Source: JADJVL01 sp046331545
GTDB lineage: Bacteria > Acidobacteriota > Holophagae > Holophagales > Holophagaceae
DNA length: 64,000 nt
Assembly (NCBI GenBank): GCA_046331545.1
Contig: JAXLQR010000002.1
Span: 930,001-994,000 of the forward strand
Reading direction: 5' to 3'
Positions within the stretch are counted from its first letter, which is position 1. Every line of letters begins with the position of its first letter. This document shows positions 36,338 to 45,516 of this stretch, piece after piece. Below the pieces are notes generated by a model. It made no database searches, was not told the DNA's origin, and was given only the letters and a program-made list of their open reading frames with translations. Both the position numbers and the translations under genes were made by a program.

Positions 36338-36859
36338 TCAGCTCGCCGTCTCGACGGGTTCGAAGACCTCGCGGTACCGGTCGGCGAGGCTGCTGGTCAT
36401 GATCTTGTCCTGCAGCTTGAGGAAGCCGTAGATCAGGGACTCCGGCCGGGGCGGGCAGCCGGGGATGTAGACGTCCACCGGCACGATTTTGTCGACGCCC
36501 TGGATGGTGTGGTAGCTGTCGAAGGGCCCGCCGGCGGTGGCGCAGGAGCCCATGGCGATGACCCACTTGGGCTCGGGCATCTGGTCATAGAGCTTCTTGA
36601 TGAGGGGCGCCATCTTGTAGGTGACCGTGCCCGCCACGATCATCAGGTCCGACTGACGCGGCGTGGCCCGGAAGATCCCGGCCCCGAAGCGGTCGAAGTC
36701 GAACTTGGAGGCGCCCGCGGCCATCATCTCGATGGCGCAGCAGGCCAGGCCGAAGGTCATGGGCCAGACGCTGGAGGCGCGGGACCAGTTGACGACCTTC
36801 TCCACCTTGGTGGTGATCAGGATGTGCTCCAGCGCGGAGGGCTGGTTCAGGACCGACAT
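36338..36859 (-). CDS. nuoB: NADH-quinone oxidoreductase subunit B
   Basis: A 173-residue subunit carrying cluster N2. Ligands are visible as the tandem Cys40-Cys41 in FGLACCAIEMM, Cys106 in GSCATAGGPF and Cys135 in IPGCPPRPE. It passes electrons to quinone at the NuoD interface. I chose ATG 36859, 5 bases after nuoA; longer open frames are shadows. Confidence 0.97.
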   Translation of the reverse strand: MSVLNQPSALEHILITTKVEKVVNWSRASSVWPMTFGLACCAIEMMAAGASKFDFDRFGAGIFRATPRQSDLMIVAGTVTYKMAPLIKKLYDQMPEPKWVIAMGSCATAGGPFDSYHTIQGVDKIVPVDVYIPGCPPRPESLIYGFLKLQDKIMTSSLADRYREVFEPVETAS

Positions 36860-36864
36860 GGTTC

Positions 36865-37218
36865 TCACTCCCAGGTAAGGGCGCCTTTGGACCAGATGTA
36901 GCCGTAGCCGAAGAGCAGCAGGAAGAGGAAGATCCCCATCTCCACGAGGCCGAAGAGCCACAGCTCCTTCGCCTGCAGGGCCCAGGGGAAGAGGAAGACC
37001 GTCTCCACGTCGAAGACGAGGAACATGACGGCGATCAGGTAGTACCGGACGTTGAACTTCTCCCGCGCCTCGGTGGCGGGGGTGATTCCGCACTCGTAGG
37101 TGCTGTATTTGGAGGCGCTGTACGCCTTCGGACGGAGGAGCCTGGAAATCGTCCACACCGCCGGCGCGAGGACGGCGGCGATCAGGACCAGCATCAGGAT
37201 GGGCGCGTACCCCTGCAT
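36865..37218 (-). CDS. nuoA: NADH-quinone oxidoreductase subunit A
   Basis: A 117-residue, three-helix membrane subunit. It has YECGITPATEAREKFNVRYYLIAVMFLVFDVETVFLFPW, which contains the conserved Glu and Cys of the quinone-site loop. It is the first gene of the nuo operon, with GGGGGTTCC before the ATG and a plausible promoter just upstream. Confidence 0.96.
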   Translation of the reverse strand: MQGYAPILMLVLIAAVLAPAVWTISRLLRPKAYSASKYSTYECGITPATEAREKFNVRYYLIAVMFLVFDVETVFLFPWALQAKELWLFGLVEMGIFLFLLLFGYGYIWSKGALTWE

Positions 37219-37236
37219 GGAACCCCCAACCGACCT

Positions 37237-37266
37237 ATTCTGCGGCCCGCATCCGAAGAGGGTCAA
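37237..37266 (-). promoter_or_regulatory. Candidate sigma-70-type promoter of the nuo operon
   Basis: On the minus strand TTGACC (37266-37261) is followed after 18 bases by CAGAAT (37242-37237). Transcription would start near 37230, about 12 bases before nuoA. The match is partial and unsupported by data. Confidence 0.4.
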
Positions 37267-37390
37267 CGCGGGATGCAGGCGCGGAGCCGCTCCGTGAGGC
37301 CGGTCACAGCGGTTTTTTACGGAAATCCCCATGGGCCTCAAGCAGGGCCTTCCCTCGAACCTTTCCGGAGCGGTGGGCATAAGATGGGGC

Positions 37391-39073
37391 ATGGACACGC
37401 CCAATCCCGCCCCCCCGACCGCCGAGCCGCCGGTGCCCGAGCTGCTGGAACGCACGGTGACGCCCGGGGACCTGACCCTCGTCATCCCCGGCCCGGGGGA
37501 GTCCACCAAGACCGACCTGCGCACGAGCCTCTACCCGAGCCTGGACCTCACCAAGGAGGCCGTGGACTTCGGCCTCTTCCAGGCCATCAGCATCGACCTG
37601 ATGCTCAAGCACCACTTCGTGCCGGTGCAGGAGCGGGACGGCGACCTGCTCATCGCCATGGCGGACCCCCTGGACGTGGTGACCCAGGACCTGCTGAGGG
37701 TGCAGCTCAAGCGGCGCCTGAAGTTCCACGGGGCCCCGGCCAACCAGATCGCCGAGGTGCTCAAGAAGTCCGAGAGCGGCCAGAAGGTGTTGGACGAGGC
37801 CGGCGAGGCCCTCAAGGTGCAGGTGCTGCGCGAGGAGGACGTGGACGACGAGGTCCTCGACCTGGAGCGCCTCACGGACAAGGACGAGGCCCCCATCGTC
37901 CGCCTCGTGGACACCACCATCTTCAACGCCCTCCAGCGCCGGACGTCGGACATCCACATGGAGACCGCCGCCACGGGCTTCCTCATCAAGTACCGCATCG
38001 ACGGCAGCCTCTACCCGGCGGCCGAGCCCATCGACAAGCGCTTCGCCTCCGCCATCATCAGCCGCATCAAGGTCATGTCCGAGCTGGACATCGCCGAGAA
38101 GCGCAAGCCCCAGGACGGCCGCTTCAAGCTCAAGGTCCGCGGCCGGGCCATCGACTTCCGCGTCAGCATCATGCCCACCATCCACGGCGAGGACGCGGTG
38201 ATCCGCATCCTCGACAAGGAGAACCTGAGCGAGGAGTTCAAGAGCCTCAACCTCGACATCCTGGGCTTCTCCCAGAGGGAGCTGAAGCAGCTCCGGCGCT
38301 TCGCCAAGGAGCCCTACGGCATGTTCCTGGTCACGGGCCCCACGGGATCCGGCAAGACCACCACCCTCTACGCCATCCTGAGCGAGATCCGGAACCCCGA
38401 GGACAAGCTCATCACCATCGAGGACCCGGTCGAGTACCAGCTGGACGGCATCTGCCAGATCCCGGTGAACGAGAAGAAGGGCCTCACCTTCGCCGTGGGC
38501 CTGCGCTCCATCCTCCGCCACGACCCCGACAAGATCCTCGTGGGCGAGATCCGCGACCCCGAGACCGCGCAGATCGCGATCCAGTCCGCCCTCACGGGCC
38601 ACCTGGTCTTCACCACGGTGCACGCCAACAACACCCTGGACGTCATCGGGCGCTTCCAGTACATGGGCGTGGAGATCTACAACTTCGTCTCCGCCCTGAA
38701 CTGCATCCTGGCCCAGCGCCTGGTGAAGACGCTCTGCCCGAAGTGCAAGCGGCCGGTGGATCCGGAGCCCCAGGCCTTCATCGACAACGGCGTCGACCCC
38801 TCCTGGGGCAGCACGGGCACCTTCTTCGAGAAGGGCGGCTGCGTGGACTGCCACGGCACCGGCTACCGCGGCCGGCAGGCCATTATCGAGTTCATGGGCA
38901 TGAACGACGAGCTGCGGGAGATGCTCACCAACCGCGCCCCCATCCGCGACGTCAAGGCCGCGGCCCGCCGCAACGGGATGCAGAGCCTGCGGGAGAGCGC
39001 CCTCGAGAAGGTGCGCCTGGGGCTCACCACCTTCTCGGAGATCAACAAGGTCACGTTCATCGAGGGCCTGTGA
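37391..39073 (+). CDS. GspE/PilB-family ATPase, second copy
   Basis: A 560-residue protein from ATG 37391; an ATG at 37331 would add 20 residues and has an equally weak ribosome site. It has a diverged N-terminal MshEN-like region, then the GspE core: Walker A GPTGSGKTTTLYAIL, Asp box, VGEIRDPETAQIA (Walker B), and a C-terminal zinc-type pair CPKCK with CVDCHGTGYRGRQAI. It powers assembly of a type IV pilus or type II secretion pseudopilus. A complete PilB is encoded at 55875-57710, so this copy likely serves another system, perhaps with the GspG-like pseudopilin at 13332. Its stop overlaps the next gene (GTGA). Confidence 0.9.
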   Translation: MDTPNPAPPTAEPPVPELLERTVTPGDLTLVIPGPGESTKTDLRTSLYPSLDLTKEAVDFGLFQAISIDLMLKHHFVPVQERDGDLLIAMADPLDVVTQDLLRVQLKRRLKFHGAPANQIAEVLKKSESGQKVLDEAGEALKVQVLREEDVDDEVLDLERLTDKDEAPIVRLVDTTIFNALQRRTSDIHMETAATGFLIKYRIDGSLYPAAEPIDKRFASAIISRIKVMSELDIAEKRKPQDGRFKLKVRGRAIDFRVSIMPTIHGEDAVIRILDKENLSEEFKSLNLDILGFSQRELKQLRRFAKEPYGMFLVTGPTGSGKTTTLYAILSEIRNPEDKLITIEDPVEYQLDGICQIPVNEKKGLTFAVGLRSILRHDPDKILVGEIRDPETAQIAIQSALTGHLVFTTVHANNTLDVIGRFQYMGVEIYNFVSALNCILAQRLVKTLCPKCKRPVDPEPQAFIDNGVDPSWGSTGTFFEKGGCVDCHGTGYRGRQAIIEFMGMNDELREMLTNRAPIRDVKAAARRNGMQSLRESALEKVRLGLTTFSEINKVTFIEGL

Positions 39074-41001
39074 CCCCTCGGCCCCGGCTCGCCTGGGCCC
39101 TGTTCCCCCTGGCGGCCCTGGCCCTGGTTTCGGCCTGCGCCTGGATCCGGCCCTATCCCTTCACCTCCGGGGACGGGATGCTGCGCTTCCTCCCCCTCAT
39201 CAAGGCCCACACGGACAGCCTGCTCTCCGGCGCGCCGCTCCGCATGCTCTGGGGCCTGGGCGCGGGCTGGTCCCCGGCCCAGTCCGGCGAGATGGGCGTG
39301 GCCTACCCGCCCTACCACCTGGCGAACCTGCTCGCCCGGCTCCTGGGGCGGCCCCTGGCCCTGCTGGAGGTGAGCGCCTGGTTGCACCTCTCCGCCGCAG
39401 GGCTGGTGGCCTGGCACCTCCTCCCCGCGCGGATCGCGGGGGCGGAACGGTGGCTGCTGGGACTGCTCTGCGTGGCCCTGCCTGCGCCGCTGATCCTGGG
39501 GCTGAACTGGGCCTCCTACCTCGCGGGCTACCCCTGGTTCCTGGCCCTGGTCCTGCTCGCCGCGCGCCCCTGCGCCCGGCCGGGGGCGCGGGCGGCGGCG
39601 CTCATGGCCTGCGCCGGCGGCTTCTGGGCCGCCACGCACGTCCAGATGTTCCTCCTGGGCGAGGGCCTGCTCCTGCTGGCCCTCCTGGCGGAGGTGCCGG
39701 GCCGCCGGGACGCCCCCGGGCTGAAGGCCTTCCTCGTCGCGCTGCTCCCCTTCGCCGTCCCCCTCGCCTACGTGAAGATGCTCTCCCTCCACGCGAGCCT
39801 GGGATGGCAGAAGGCCTGGGCGTCCCGGGAACTGCTCGTGCAGGGCGCCCAGACCCTGAAGGTGGCCCTGGCGGGCCTGGCCTTCGGGAACCTCGCGCCG
39901 GTGCGGGGCTTCCAGGTCCTCGAGGAGGTGCCCTGGGTGGGCGTGGGCGTCTTCTTCGCTCCCTGGCTGCTGGCGGCCGCGCTCCTGGCCGTCCGGGGCC
40001 GCCGCTGGCCCGCGGTGGCCTTCTGGACCCTCGTGCTCCTGCTGCTCGGGGCCAAGTCGGCCCCCTTCCTCACGCGGCTGGCCGTCGGTCCGCTCGCGGG
40101 ATTCCGCTGGACCTGGAAGCTCATGCTCCTCGCGGGGCCCCTGGGCCTCGCCGCCCTCCTGGCGTCCCCCGCCTGGCAGGCCCTCGCGCCGCGGTGGCGG
40201 CAGGGGCTCGCCGCCGGGGCCCTGGTCCTTTCCGTCGCGGTGGGGCTGCGGGGCGTGCCCTTCATCCTCAGCCGGGGCGCCGCCGAGTTCAGCCCCCTGG
40301 GCGCCCAGGCCATGGTCGAGGACACCCGGGACCTGCTGGCCCGCTGCAGGGTGGCCGAGGGCACGCGGATCGGGCTCGTGGACGTCCGGGCCGACCAGCC
40401 CTTCCCGGTGGCCCTGGCGGTGCTTCCGGGCAACGGGGCCCTGCTCTGCGGCGTGGAGAGCGCCCACCTCTTCGAGCCGCTGGACGACGCCATGGCCTCG
40501 GCGGAGCGCTACGGCCTGACCAGCCAGGCCCTCATCAGCCCGGCCTTCCTCCGCCGCCCGGACGCCGACGCCTGGCTCGCGCGGGTCGGGATCCAGGCGC
40601 TCGTGGCCGCCGGCCCCCTGGAGGGCGCGGACGTCCGCAGCGCCACGGACCGGCTCGGCCGCCGGGTGTGGGTCCGGCCCGTCCAGGGCGCCCTGACCTG
40701 GACCTACCCCTGGGCCCTCGGCCCGCGGCGGCTGGTGCGCCTCCCGGGGGGACGGCTGCGGACCGCGGAGCCCGGGGATCCCCGGCCCCGGCTCATCAAC
40801 AGCCGGACGATGGACTGGCGGCGCGAGGCCGACGGAACCTGGACCGGGACGCCCGAGGCCATTCCGGCGGCGTGGTGGGCGGCGGGGCTGGGCGTGCTCG
40901 CCCTCTGCCTGGCCTACGCCTGGCTGCTGGACCGCCCCCGCCTCCTCGGCGGCCCCGTCAGCCCGCCAGCAGCTCCCGCTCGAGGCTCTGCAGGCGCTTG
41001 A
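39070..41001 (+). CDS. Polytopic membrane protein, YfhO-like
   Basis: A 643-residue protein starting GTG at 39070, coupled to the ATPase by GTGA. About 11-12 hydrophobic helices span residues 10-420, then a soluble C-terminal domain and one last helix. The first periplasmic loop (GDGMLRFLPLIKAHTDSLLSG, then GEMGVAYPPYHL) resembles GT-C-type glycosyltransferases of the YfhO group, which move sugars from lipid carriers. The 3' end overlaps the convergent ABC transporter gene by 44 bases. Why it is coupled to a pilus-type ATPase is unclear; glycosylation of a pilin is one idea. Confidence 0.6.
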   Translation: MTPRPRLAWALFPLAALALVSACAWIRPYPFTSGDGMLRFLPLIKAHTDSLLSGAPLRMLWGLGAGWSPAQSGEMGVAYPPYHLANLLARLLGRPLALLEVSAWLHLSAAGLVAWHLLPARIAGAERWLLGLLCVALPAPLILGLNWASYLAGYPWFLALVLLAARPCARPGARAAALMACAGGFWAATHVQMFLLGEGLLLLALLAEVPGRRDAPGLKAFLVALLPFAVPLAYVKMLSLHASLGWQKAWASRELLVQGAQTLKVALAGLAFGNLAPVRGFQVLEEVPWVGVGVFFAPWLLAAALLAVRGRRWPAVAFWTLVLLLLGAKSAPFLTRLAVGPLAGFRWTWKLMLLAGPLGLAALLASPAWQALAPRWRQGLAAGALVLSVAVGLRGVPFILSRGAAEFSPLGAQAMVEDTRDLLARCRVAEGTRIGLVDVRADQPFPVALAVLPGNGALLCGVESAHLFEPLDDAMASAERYGLTSQALISPAFLRRPDADAWLARVGIQALVAAGPLEGADVRSATDRLGRRVWVRPVQGALTWTYPWALGPRRLVRLPGGRLRTAEPGDPRPRLINSRTMDWRREADGTWTGTPEAIPAAWWAAGLGVLALCLAYAWLLDRPRLLGGPVSPPAAPARGSAGA

Positions 41002-42715
41002 GCCGCGCGAAGGGGCCGGCCTCCGCCGCCAGGGCCTCCGGCGTCCCGAGCTGCACGGCCCGGCCCTCCTCCAGGACCAGCACGCGTTCGCAGAGTTCCG
41101 CCACGAACACGCGATGGGTGGCCATCACCAGCGTCGAGGCGCCCAGGTAGCCCTTCAGATTCTCCAGGATCCGGCTTTCGGTCTCCGCGTCCACCGCGGA
41201 GAGGGCGTCGTCCAGGAGCAGCAGGCCGGGCTTCCGCAGCAGGGCCCGGCCCAGGGCGGTCCGCTGGCGTTCGCCCCCGCTCAGGGCGACGCCGCGCTCG
41301 CCCACCACCGTGTCCAGGCCCTCCGGCAGCCGCTCGAGGAGGTCATCGAGGGTCACCGCCCGCGCCACCTCCCGGAGTTCCGCCTCTTCCGCGGCGGGAC
41401 GGCCCAGGGTCAGGTTCTCCCGGAGGCTCGTGGAGAAGAGGAAGGCCTCCTGGGGCACCCAGCCCAGGCCTCCCCAGTGGGCACGCAGCCCGTCGAGGCC
41501 GAGGGGCCGGCCGTCCACCCGGAGTTCGCCGCCCTGGGCGAGGCGCAGCCCGGCGAGGAGCTGCAGCAGGACCGTCTTCCCCGACCCGATGCCGCCCAGG
41601 ACCGCCAGGCTGCCGCCCGCGGGGACCTCCAGGCTGAGGGGGCCCAGTCCCCGGCCCGACTCGAAGCGGTAGGCCAGGTCCCGGAGTTCCAGGGCGACCG
41701 GCCCGGTCCGGGGATGCTCCGCCGCCGGCGGAAGGGGCGCCTCGGGGCTGGCGAGGATCTGGCTGATGCGGTCCTGGCCGGCCCGCGCCCGCTGGAAGAG
41801 GTTCACCGCCCAGCCCAGGGACATGACCGGCCAGGCCAGGGCCGCCAGGAAGCCGGTGAAGGCCGTGAGGTCGCCGAGGGAGAGGACGCCGCGGGTCACC
41901 ATCCGGCCGCCGAGGGCCACCAGCACCAGGGCGGAAGCGCCGCCCATGAGGATCGCCAGCGGGGCGTAGGCGCCGAAGAGGGCCGTCTGGGCGATGTTGA
42001 GGTCCGCCTGCCGCCGGCTCAGGTCCTCGAAGCGCGCGACGCGGAGGTCCTCGAGCCCGAAGGCCTGGACCACCTTCTCGCCCTGGATCGTCTCGTGGCT
42101 GAAGGTGTTGAGGGCGCTGGTGACGAGCTGGATCTTCTGCTGCACCCGGTGGCTCCAGCGGCCCACGAGGTAGAAGCCCCCCGCCAGCAGGGCGAAGGGG
42201 GCCATCACGCCGAGGGTGAGCAGGGGTGAGGCATGGACCATCAGGGCCAGGGTCACAGGGAGGATGCTCGCGGTCTGCAGGAAGCTCATCAGGCCGGGCC
42301 CCGTGGCCATGCGCACGGTGCTCACGTCGTCCCCGATCCGGGCCATCAGGTCGCCGATGCGGCTGCGCTCGAAGAACGCGAAGGGGCGCGCCAGGTAGTA
42401 GGCGAAGAGCTCCTCCCGCTGCCGGCGCTCGATCTCCCGGCTCAGGCCGATGAGGATGTTCCGCATGCCGTAGCGGCCCAGGCCCGCCGCCACCGTGAAG
42501 GCGAGCATCCAGCCCAGCAGGCGCCGGGACTCGGGAAAGCGTCCCAGCTCCAGGGCATGCACGGCGCGCCCGGCCCAGAAGGGGACGAAGGCCGCCGCGA
42601 CGCTGCAGAGCAGCGTCGCCGCCAGGCCGCGGACCAGGATGGGCCGGTGGGGGGCCAGCAGGGGCCACCACCAGGCTCGGGGGGTGGGAGCCCCGGGGGA
42701 TGCATGTTCCGACAC
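40958..42715 (-). CDS. ABC exporter, fused permease and ATPase
   Basis: A 585-residue half-transporter from GTG 42715; a longer frame reaching 43336 overlaps the divergent gene and is a shadow. Six helices form the membrane domain, followed by a nucleotide-binding domain: Walker A GGIGSGKT, Q-loop WVPQEAFLFS, signature LSGGERQ, Walker B LLLLDDALSAVD, H-loop ATHR. It resembles MsbA/MdlB-type lipid or drug exporters that work as dimers. The substrate is unknown. It is divergent from the solute-binding protein gene at 42798. Confidence 0.92.
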   Translation of the reverse strand: MSEHASPGAPTPRAWWWPLLAPHRPILVRGLAATLLCSVAAAFVPFWAGRAVHALELGRFPESRRLLGWMLAFTVAAGLGRYGMRNILIGLSREIERRQREELFAYYLARPFAFFERSRIGDLMARIGDDVSTVRMATGPGLMSFLQTASILPVTLALMVHASPLLTLGVMAPFALLAGGFYLVGRWSHRVQQKIQLVTSALNTFSHETIQGEKVVQAFGLEDLRVARFEDLSRRQADLNIAQTALFGAYAPLAILMGGASALVLVALGGRMVTRGVLSLGDLTAFTGFLAALAWPVMSLGWAVNLFQRARAGQDRISQILASPEAPLPPAAEHPRTGPVALELRDLAYRFESGRGLGPLSLEVPAGGSLAVLGGIGSGKTVLLQLLAGLRLAQGGELRVDGRPLGLDGLRAHWGGLGWVPQEAFLFSTSLRENLTLGRPAAEEAELREVARAVTLDDLLERLPEGLDTVVGERGVALSGGERQRTALGRALLRKPGLLLLDDALSAVDAETESRILENLKGYLGASTLVMATHRVFVAELCERVLVLEEGRAVQLGTPEALAAEAGPFARLKRLQSLERELLAG

Positions 42716-42797
42716 GCGTCCAGCGTACCCGAGGGCTCCGGGGGCTTGGCAGGATGGCGGGACCGGCCCATGCTTCGGCCACGTCCCAGGATTCCCG

Positions 42798-44168
42798 ATG
42801 CGAAGGCTGCGAACCCTCCTCGGCCTCTGCCTGCTCCTCGCCCTCGCCGGGCCCTCGGGAGCGCAGTCGCCGGCCCCGCGGCTGGTGGAGGAGAGCTTCA
42901 GGCTGGACCCCGGGCCCCTCGACTTCATCCGCGGCGAGGGCTTGGAGCAGTTCATGCTGCAGGCCCTGGCCGGGGACGCCCTGGTGGGCCTCGACGTCGC
43001 GGGGCGGCCCGTGCCCCGGCTCGCGGCCACCTGGACCCTGCGCGGCCACGCCCTCCGGTTCCGCCTCCGGAGGGACGCCGTCTTCACGGATGGCCACCCG
43101 GTGCGAGCCGAGGACGCCGTGTGGACCTTCCGCACCCTCCAGGTCACGCCGGAGGCCAGCCCCACCAAACGCGCCATCCTCGCGAACGTTTCCGTCAGGC
43201 TCGAGGGAGGCGACGTGGTCCTGGAGGGGGCGAAACCCGCGGCGCGGCTGCTCATCGAGCTCGCCCGCGTCCCCGTGGCCCGGGAGGGCGCGCCGGGAGT
43301 GGGCAGCGGCCCCTTCGCGGCCGTCCGGGCGGGCACGGTCTGGACGCTCTCCGCGCGCAGCCACTTCCTCCGGCCCGGGATCGCGGGGTTCCGCTTCCGC
43401 CTCCTCCCCGATGAGCTCGGCGTGTTCGAGGCGCTGCAAAAGGGCTGGCTCCACCTCGGCGTGCCGCCGCACCGGCGGGACCTGCGCCCCCCGCCGGGCT
43501 ACCACGAGGTGCGCCAGGTGGTGCACGCCCAGGTGGTGCTGTGGAGCCGCCGCCGGGAGGTCCTGTCCTGGATGCAGCGATGGCGCGAGGACGCCTTCCC
43601 CCAGGGCTTCCTCGGCGGGGCGGTCCGGCCGAGCCGCGGCCTCTGGCCCGAGACCCTCGGCCACCCTCCGATGCGTCTCACCGCCCCGCTCGGCGACAGG
43701 CCGGCGCGCCTGGAGGTGAGCTATCCCGCCCTCGACGAGATGGTGCAGAAGGCCCTGATGGCCCTCCGGGCCCGCGCCGCGAAGGACGGCGTGACCCTGG
43801 AGCTTCGCCCCGTGGAGACGGCCCTGTTCTTCGCCCAGCTCGGGGAGCGGCGCTTCGAGACGGCCTGCACCGTGGCGCTCTTCGATCCCCATCCCTGGTC
43901 GGTGCTGGACTTCGTGGAGCCGCAGGCCCCCATGAACTTCACCGGGTGGACCCACCCTCGCCTCGCCGCATGGCTGTCGCGCCTGGAGACGCCGGAGGCC
44001 CCGGCCTGGCGGGAGCTGCAGGAGGCCTGGGCGGCGGACCCCGGGGCCCTGCCCCTCCTCGATCTCACCTCCATCCTGTGGGTGGACGACCGGCTCGAGG
44101 TGCAGCCGAGCCCCGTCGGGCTCTACTTCACGACTCCGGGGCCCAGCGGCTGGCGCTGGCTGCGGTGA
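42798..44168 (+). CDS. Dipeptide-type solute-binding protein (SBP_bac_5)
   Basis: A 456-residue protein with a signal peptide ending LALAGPSGAQS. It follows the SBP family 5 plan: GEGLEQFMLQALAGDALVGLD, LAATWTLRGHALRFRLRRDAVFTDGHPVRAEDAVWTF, and later VSYPALDEMVQKALMAL. It lacks a lipobox Cys. It would deliver peptides or nickel-like ligands to a DppBC permease, two candidates for which follow. It is shorter than the usual 500-540 residues. Confidence 0.8.
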   Translation: MRRLRTLLGLCLLLALAGPSGAQSPAPRLVEESFRLDPGPLDFIRGEGLEQFMLQALAGDALVGLDVAGRPVPRLAATWTLRGHALRFRLRRDAVFTDGHPVRAEDAVWTFRTLQVTPEASPTKRAILANVSVRLEGGDVVLEGAKPAARLLIELARVPVAREGAPGVGSGPFAAVRAGTVWTLSARSHFLRPGIAGFRFRLLPDELGVFEALQKGWLHLGVPPHRRDLRPPPGYHEVRQVVHAQVVLWSRRREVLSWMQRWREDAFPQGFLGGAVRPSRGLWPETLGHPPMRLTAPLGDRPARLEVSYPALDEMVQKALMALRARAAKDGVTLELRPVETALFFAQLGERRFETACTVALFDPHPWSVLDFVEPQAPMNFTGWTHPRLAAWLSRLETPEAPAWRELQEAWAADPGALPLLDLTSILWVDDRLEVQPSPVGLYFTTPGPSGWRWLR

Positions 44169-44806
44169 GCGGAAGGCTGCAGGGCCTCGCGGTCTGGGCC
44201 GCGGCCCTGGCCATGGCGCGATGGCTCCCGGGAGTCCTCTGGAAGCCGCTGCCGGCGCCCCCGTTCCCCTGGGAAGGCCTGGGCCCGGCGGCCCTGGCCC
44301 TCGGCCTGCTGGCCCTGGGCGCCCTGGGCCTGGTCCGCGCCTGGGGCCCCGCGGCGGCGCGCAGCACCCTGCTGCGGCTCTGGGAGGCCGTGCCGGACCC
44401 GCTGTGGGGCGTGGCCTTCCTGGCCCTGCGTCCCGCCTCCTGGGGACCGCCGGGGGCGGGGACCTGGATCGCCGCGCTGCTCGTGGCTGCCCTGCCCGGG
44501 GAGGTCCGGTGGCTGGCCCAGGCTCTGCCGGCCGAGCACCCCTTCCCCGCGGCCTGGGGGCGCGCCCTCCGGCCGCCCTGGCGTTCGGGGGCGCTCCGGC
44601 GCCTGGCGCCGGACTGGCTGGCGGCCCGGCTCCCCGTCTGGCTGACCGCCACCCTGGTGCTGGAGCGGCTGCTGAACGTGCGCGGGCTGGGGAGCGACTG
44701 GGCCGCGAGGATCGAGGTCCGGGACCGCGCCGGGCTCTCCCTCTGGATCCTCGCCCTCGCGGGACTCTGGCTGCTGGCTTCGCCCCGGCGGAGGACCGCG
44801 CGGTGA
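44165..44806 (+). CDS. Compact DppB-like ABC permease
   Basis: A 213-residue membrane protein starting GTG at 44165, overlapping the binding-protein stop (GTGA). The C-terminal half resembles the last third of DppB: a LAPDWLAARLPVWLTATLVLERLLNVRGLG stretch and a final helix WILALAGLWLLASPRR. The N-terminal helices are too few for a complete DppB, which is normally around 310 residues. It may be a miniaturised or degenerate permease; I cannot tell whether it is functional. Confidence 0.55.
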   Translation: MSGRLQGLAVWAAALAMARWLPGVLWKPLPAPPFPWEGLGPAALALGLLALGALGLVRAWGPAAARSTLLRLWEAVPDPLWGVAFLALRPASWGPPGAGTWIAALLVAALPGEVRWLAQALPAEHPFPAAWGRALRPPWRSGALRRLAPDWLAARLPVWLTATLVLERLLNVRGLGSDWAARIEVRDRAGLSLWILALAGLWLLASPRRRTAR

Positions 44807-45516
44807 GGTCCTGGCGGCTGCTGGCCCTTCCGGCCCTCCTCCTGCCGGAGCTGCCCCTCGCCCTCGAGCGGGCGGACGAAGGCCCGTCATGGCTCCACTG
44901 GCTGGGCACCGACGACCTGGGGCGGGACGGGCTCGCGCGGCTGGCCCTCTCGACCCTCCGCAGCGCCGGCTTCGCCACGGCCGTCGCAGCCCTCGCGCTG
45001 GGGGCCGCCCTGGCCCTCGCCGCCCTCGAGCCCCGCTTGCGGCCCGCGCGGTCGGCGCTGCGCTCCGTCCCGGTCCTGCTGGTCCTGCTGCCGGTCGCGC
45101 AGGCCACGGGTGGCCTCTCCTGGGGCGCCTTCGCCCTGCTGCTGGGCGGGCTGCTCGCCCTGCACCTCGAAGCGCCCCTGGCGGCGGCCTTCCAGCCCTG
45201 GCTCGAGGGTCCGGCCTGGCTGGCGGAACGGACCCTCGGGGCCCGCCCCCTCTCCACGTGGCGGCGCTGGCTCCCCTTCCTGGGCCACCGGGCCCGGCGG
45301 CAGCTCCCCACCGCCTGGTTCGAGGCCCTCTGGGCCGAATCGGCCCTGCGCCTCCTCGGCCTCGGGCCCGGTCCGCAGCACGACTCCCTCGGCCTCCTGC
45401 TCCGCGAGCAGCTTCCGCGCTTCGCCAGCGGACCGACCGCCCTGGGATGGGCTGCCCTCCTGGTGGCCCTGGCTCTAGCATGGAGCCTCCACCCGGAGCC
45501 GGAGACCGCGCCATGA
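44803..45516 (+). CDS. Compact DppC-like ABC permease
   Basis: A 237-residue protein beginning GTG at 44803 (GTGA with the previous stop). The N-terminus has the DppC hallmark LGTDDLGRDGLARL, and near the C-terminus LWAESALRLLGLGPG matches the EAA-type cytoplasmic loop region. It is shorter than usual DppC. Its stop overlaps the peroxiredoxin start (ATGA). No dppD/dppF-type ATPase is nearby. Confidence 0.62.
   Translation: MRSWRLLALPALLLPELPLALERADEGPSWLHWLGTDDLGRDGLARLALSTLRSAGFATAVAALALGAALALAALEPRLRPARSALRSVPVLLVLLPVAQATGGLSWGAFALLLGGLLALHLEAPLAAAFQPWLEGPAWLAERTLGARPLSTWRRWLPFLGHRARRQLPTAWFEALWAESALRLLGLGPGPQHDSLGLLLREQLPRFASGPTALGWAALLVALALAWSLHPEPETAP

Noticed and set aside
31839..36431. 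A 1530-residue open frame antisense to the nuo genes
   Set aside because: It is a GC-driven shadow: it runs through nuoJ to nuoC on the opposite strand, is His/Gly/Val-rich, and has no ribosome site or recognisable domain, whereas the minus-strand genes have clear families.
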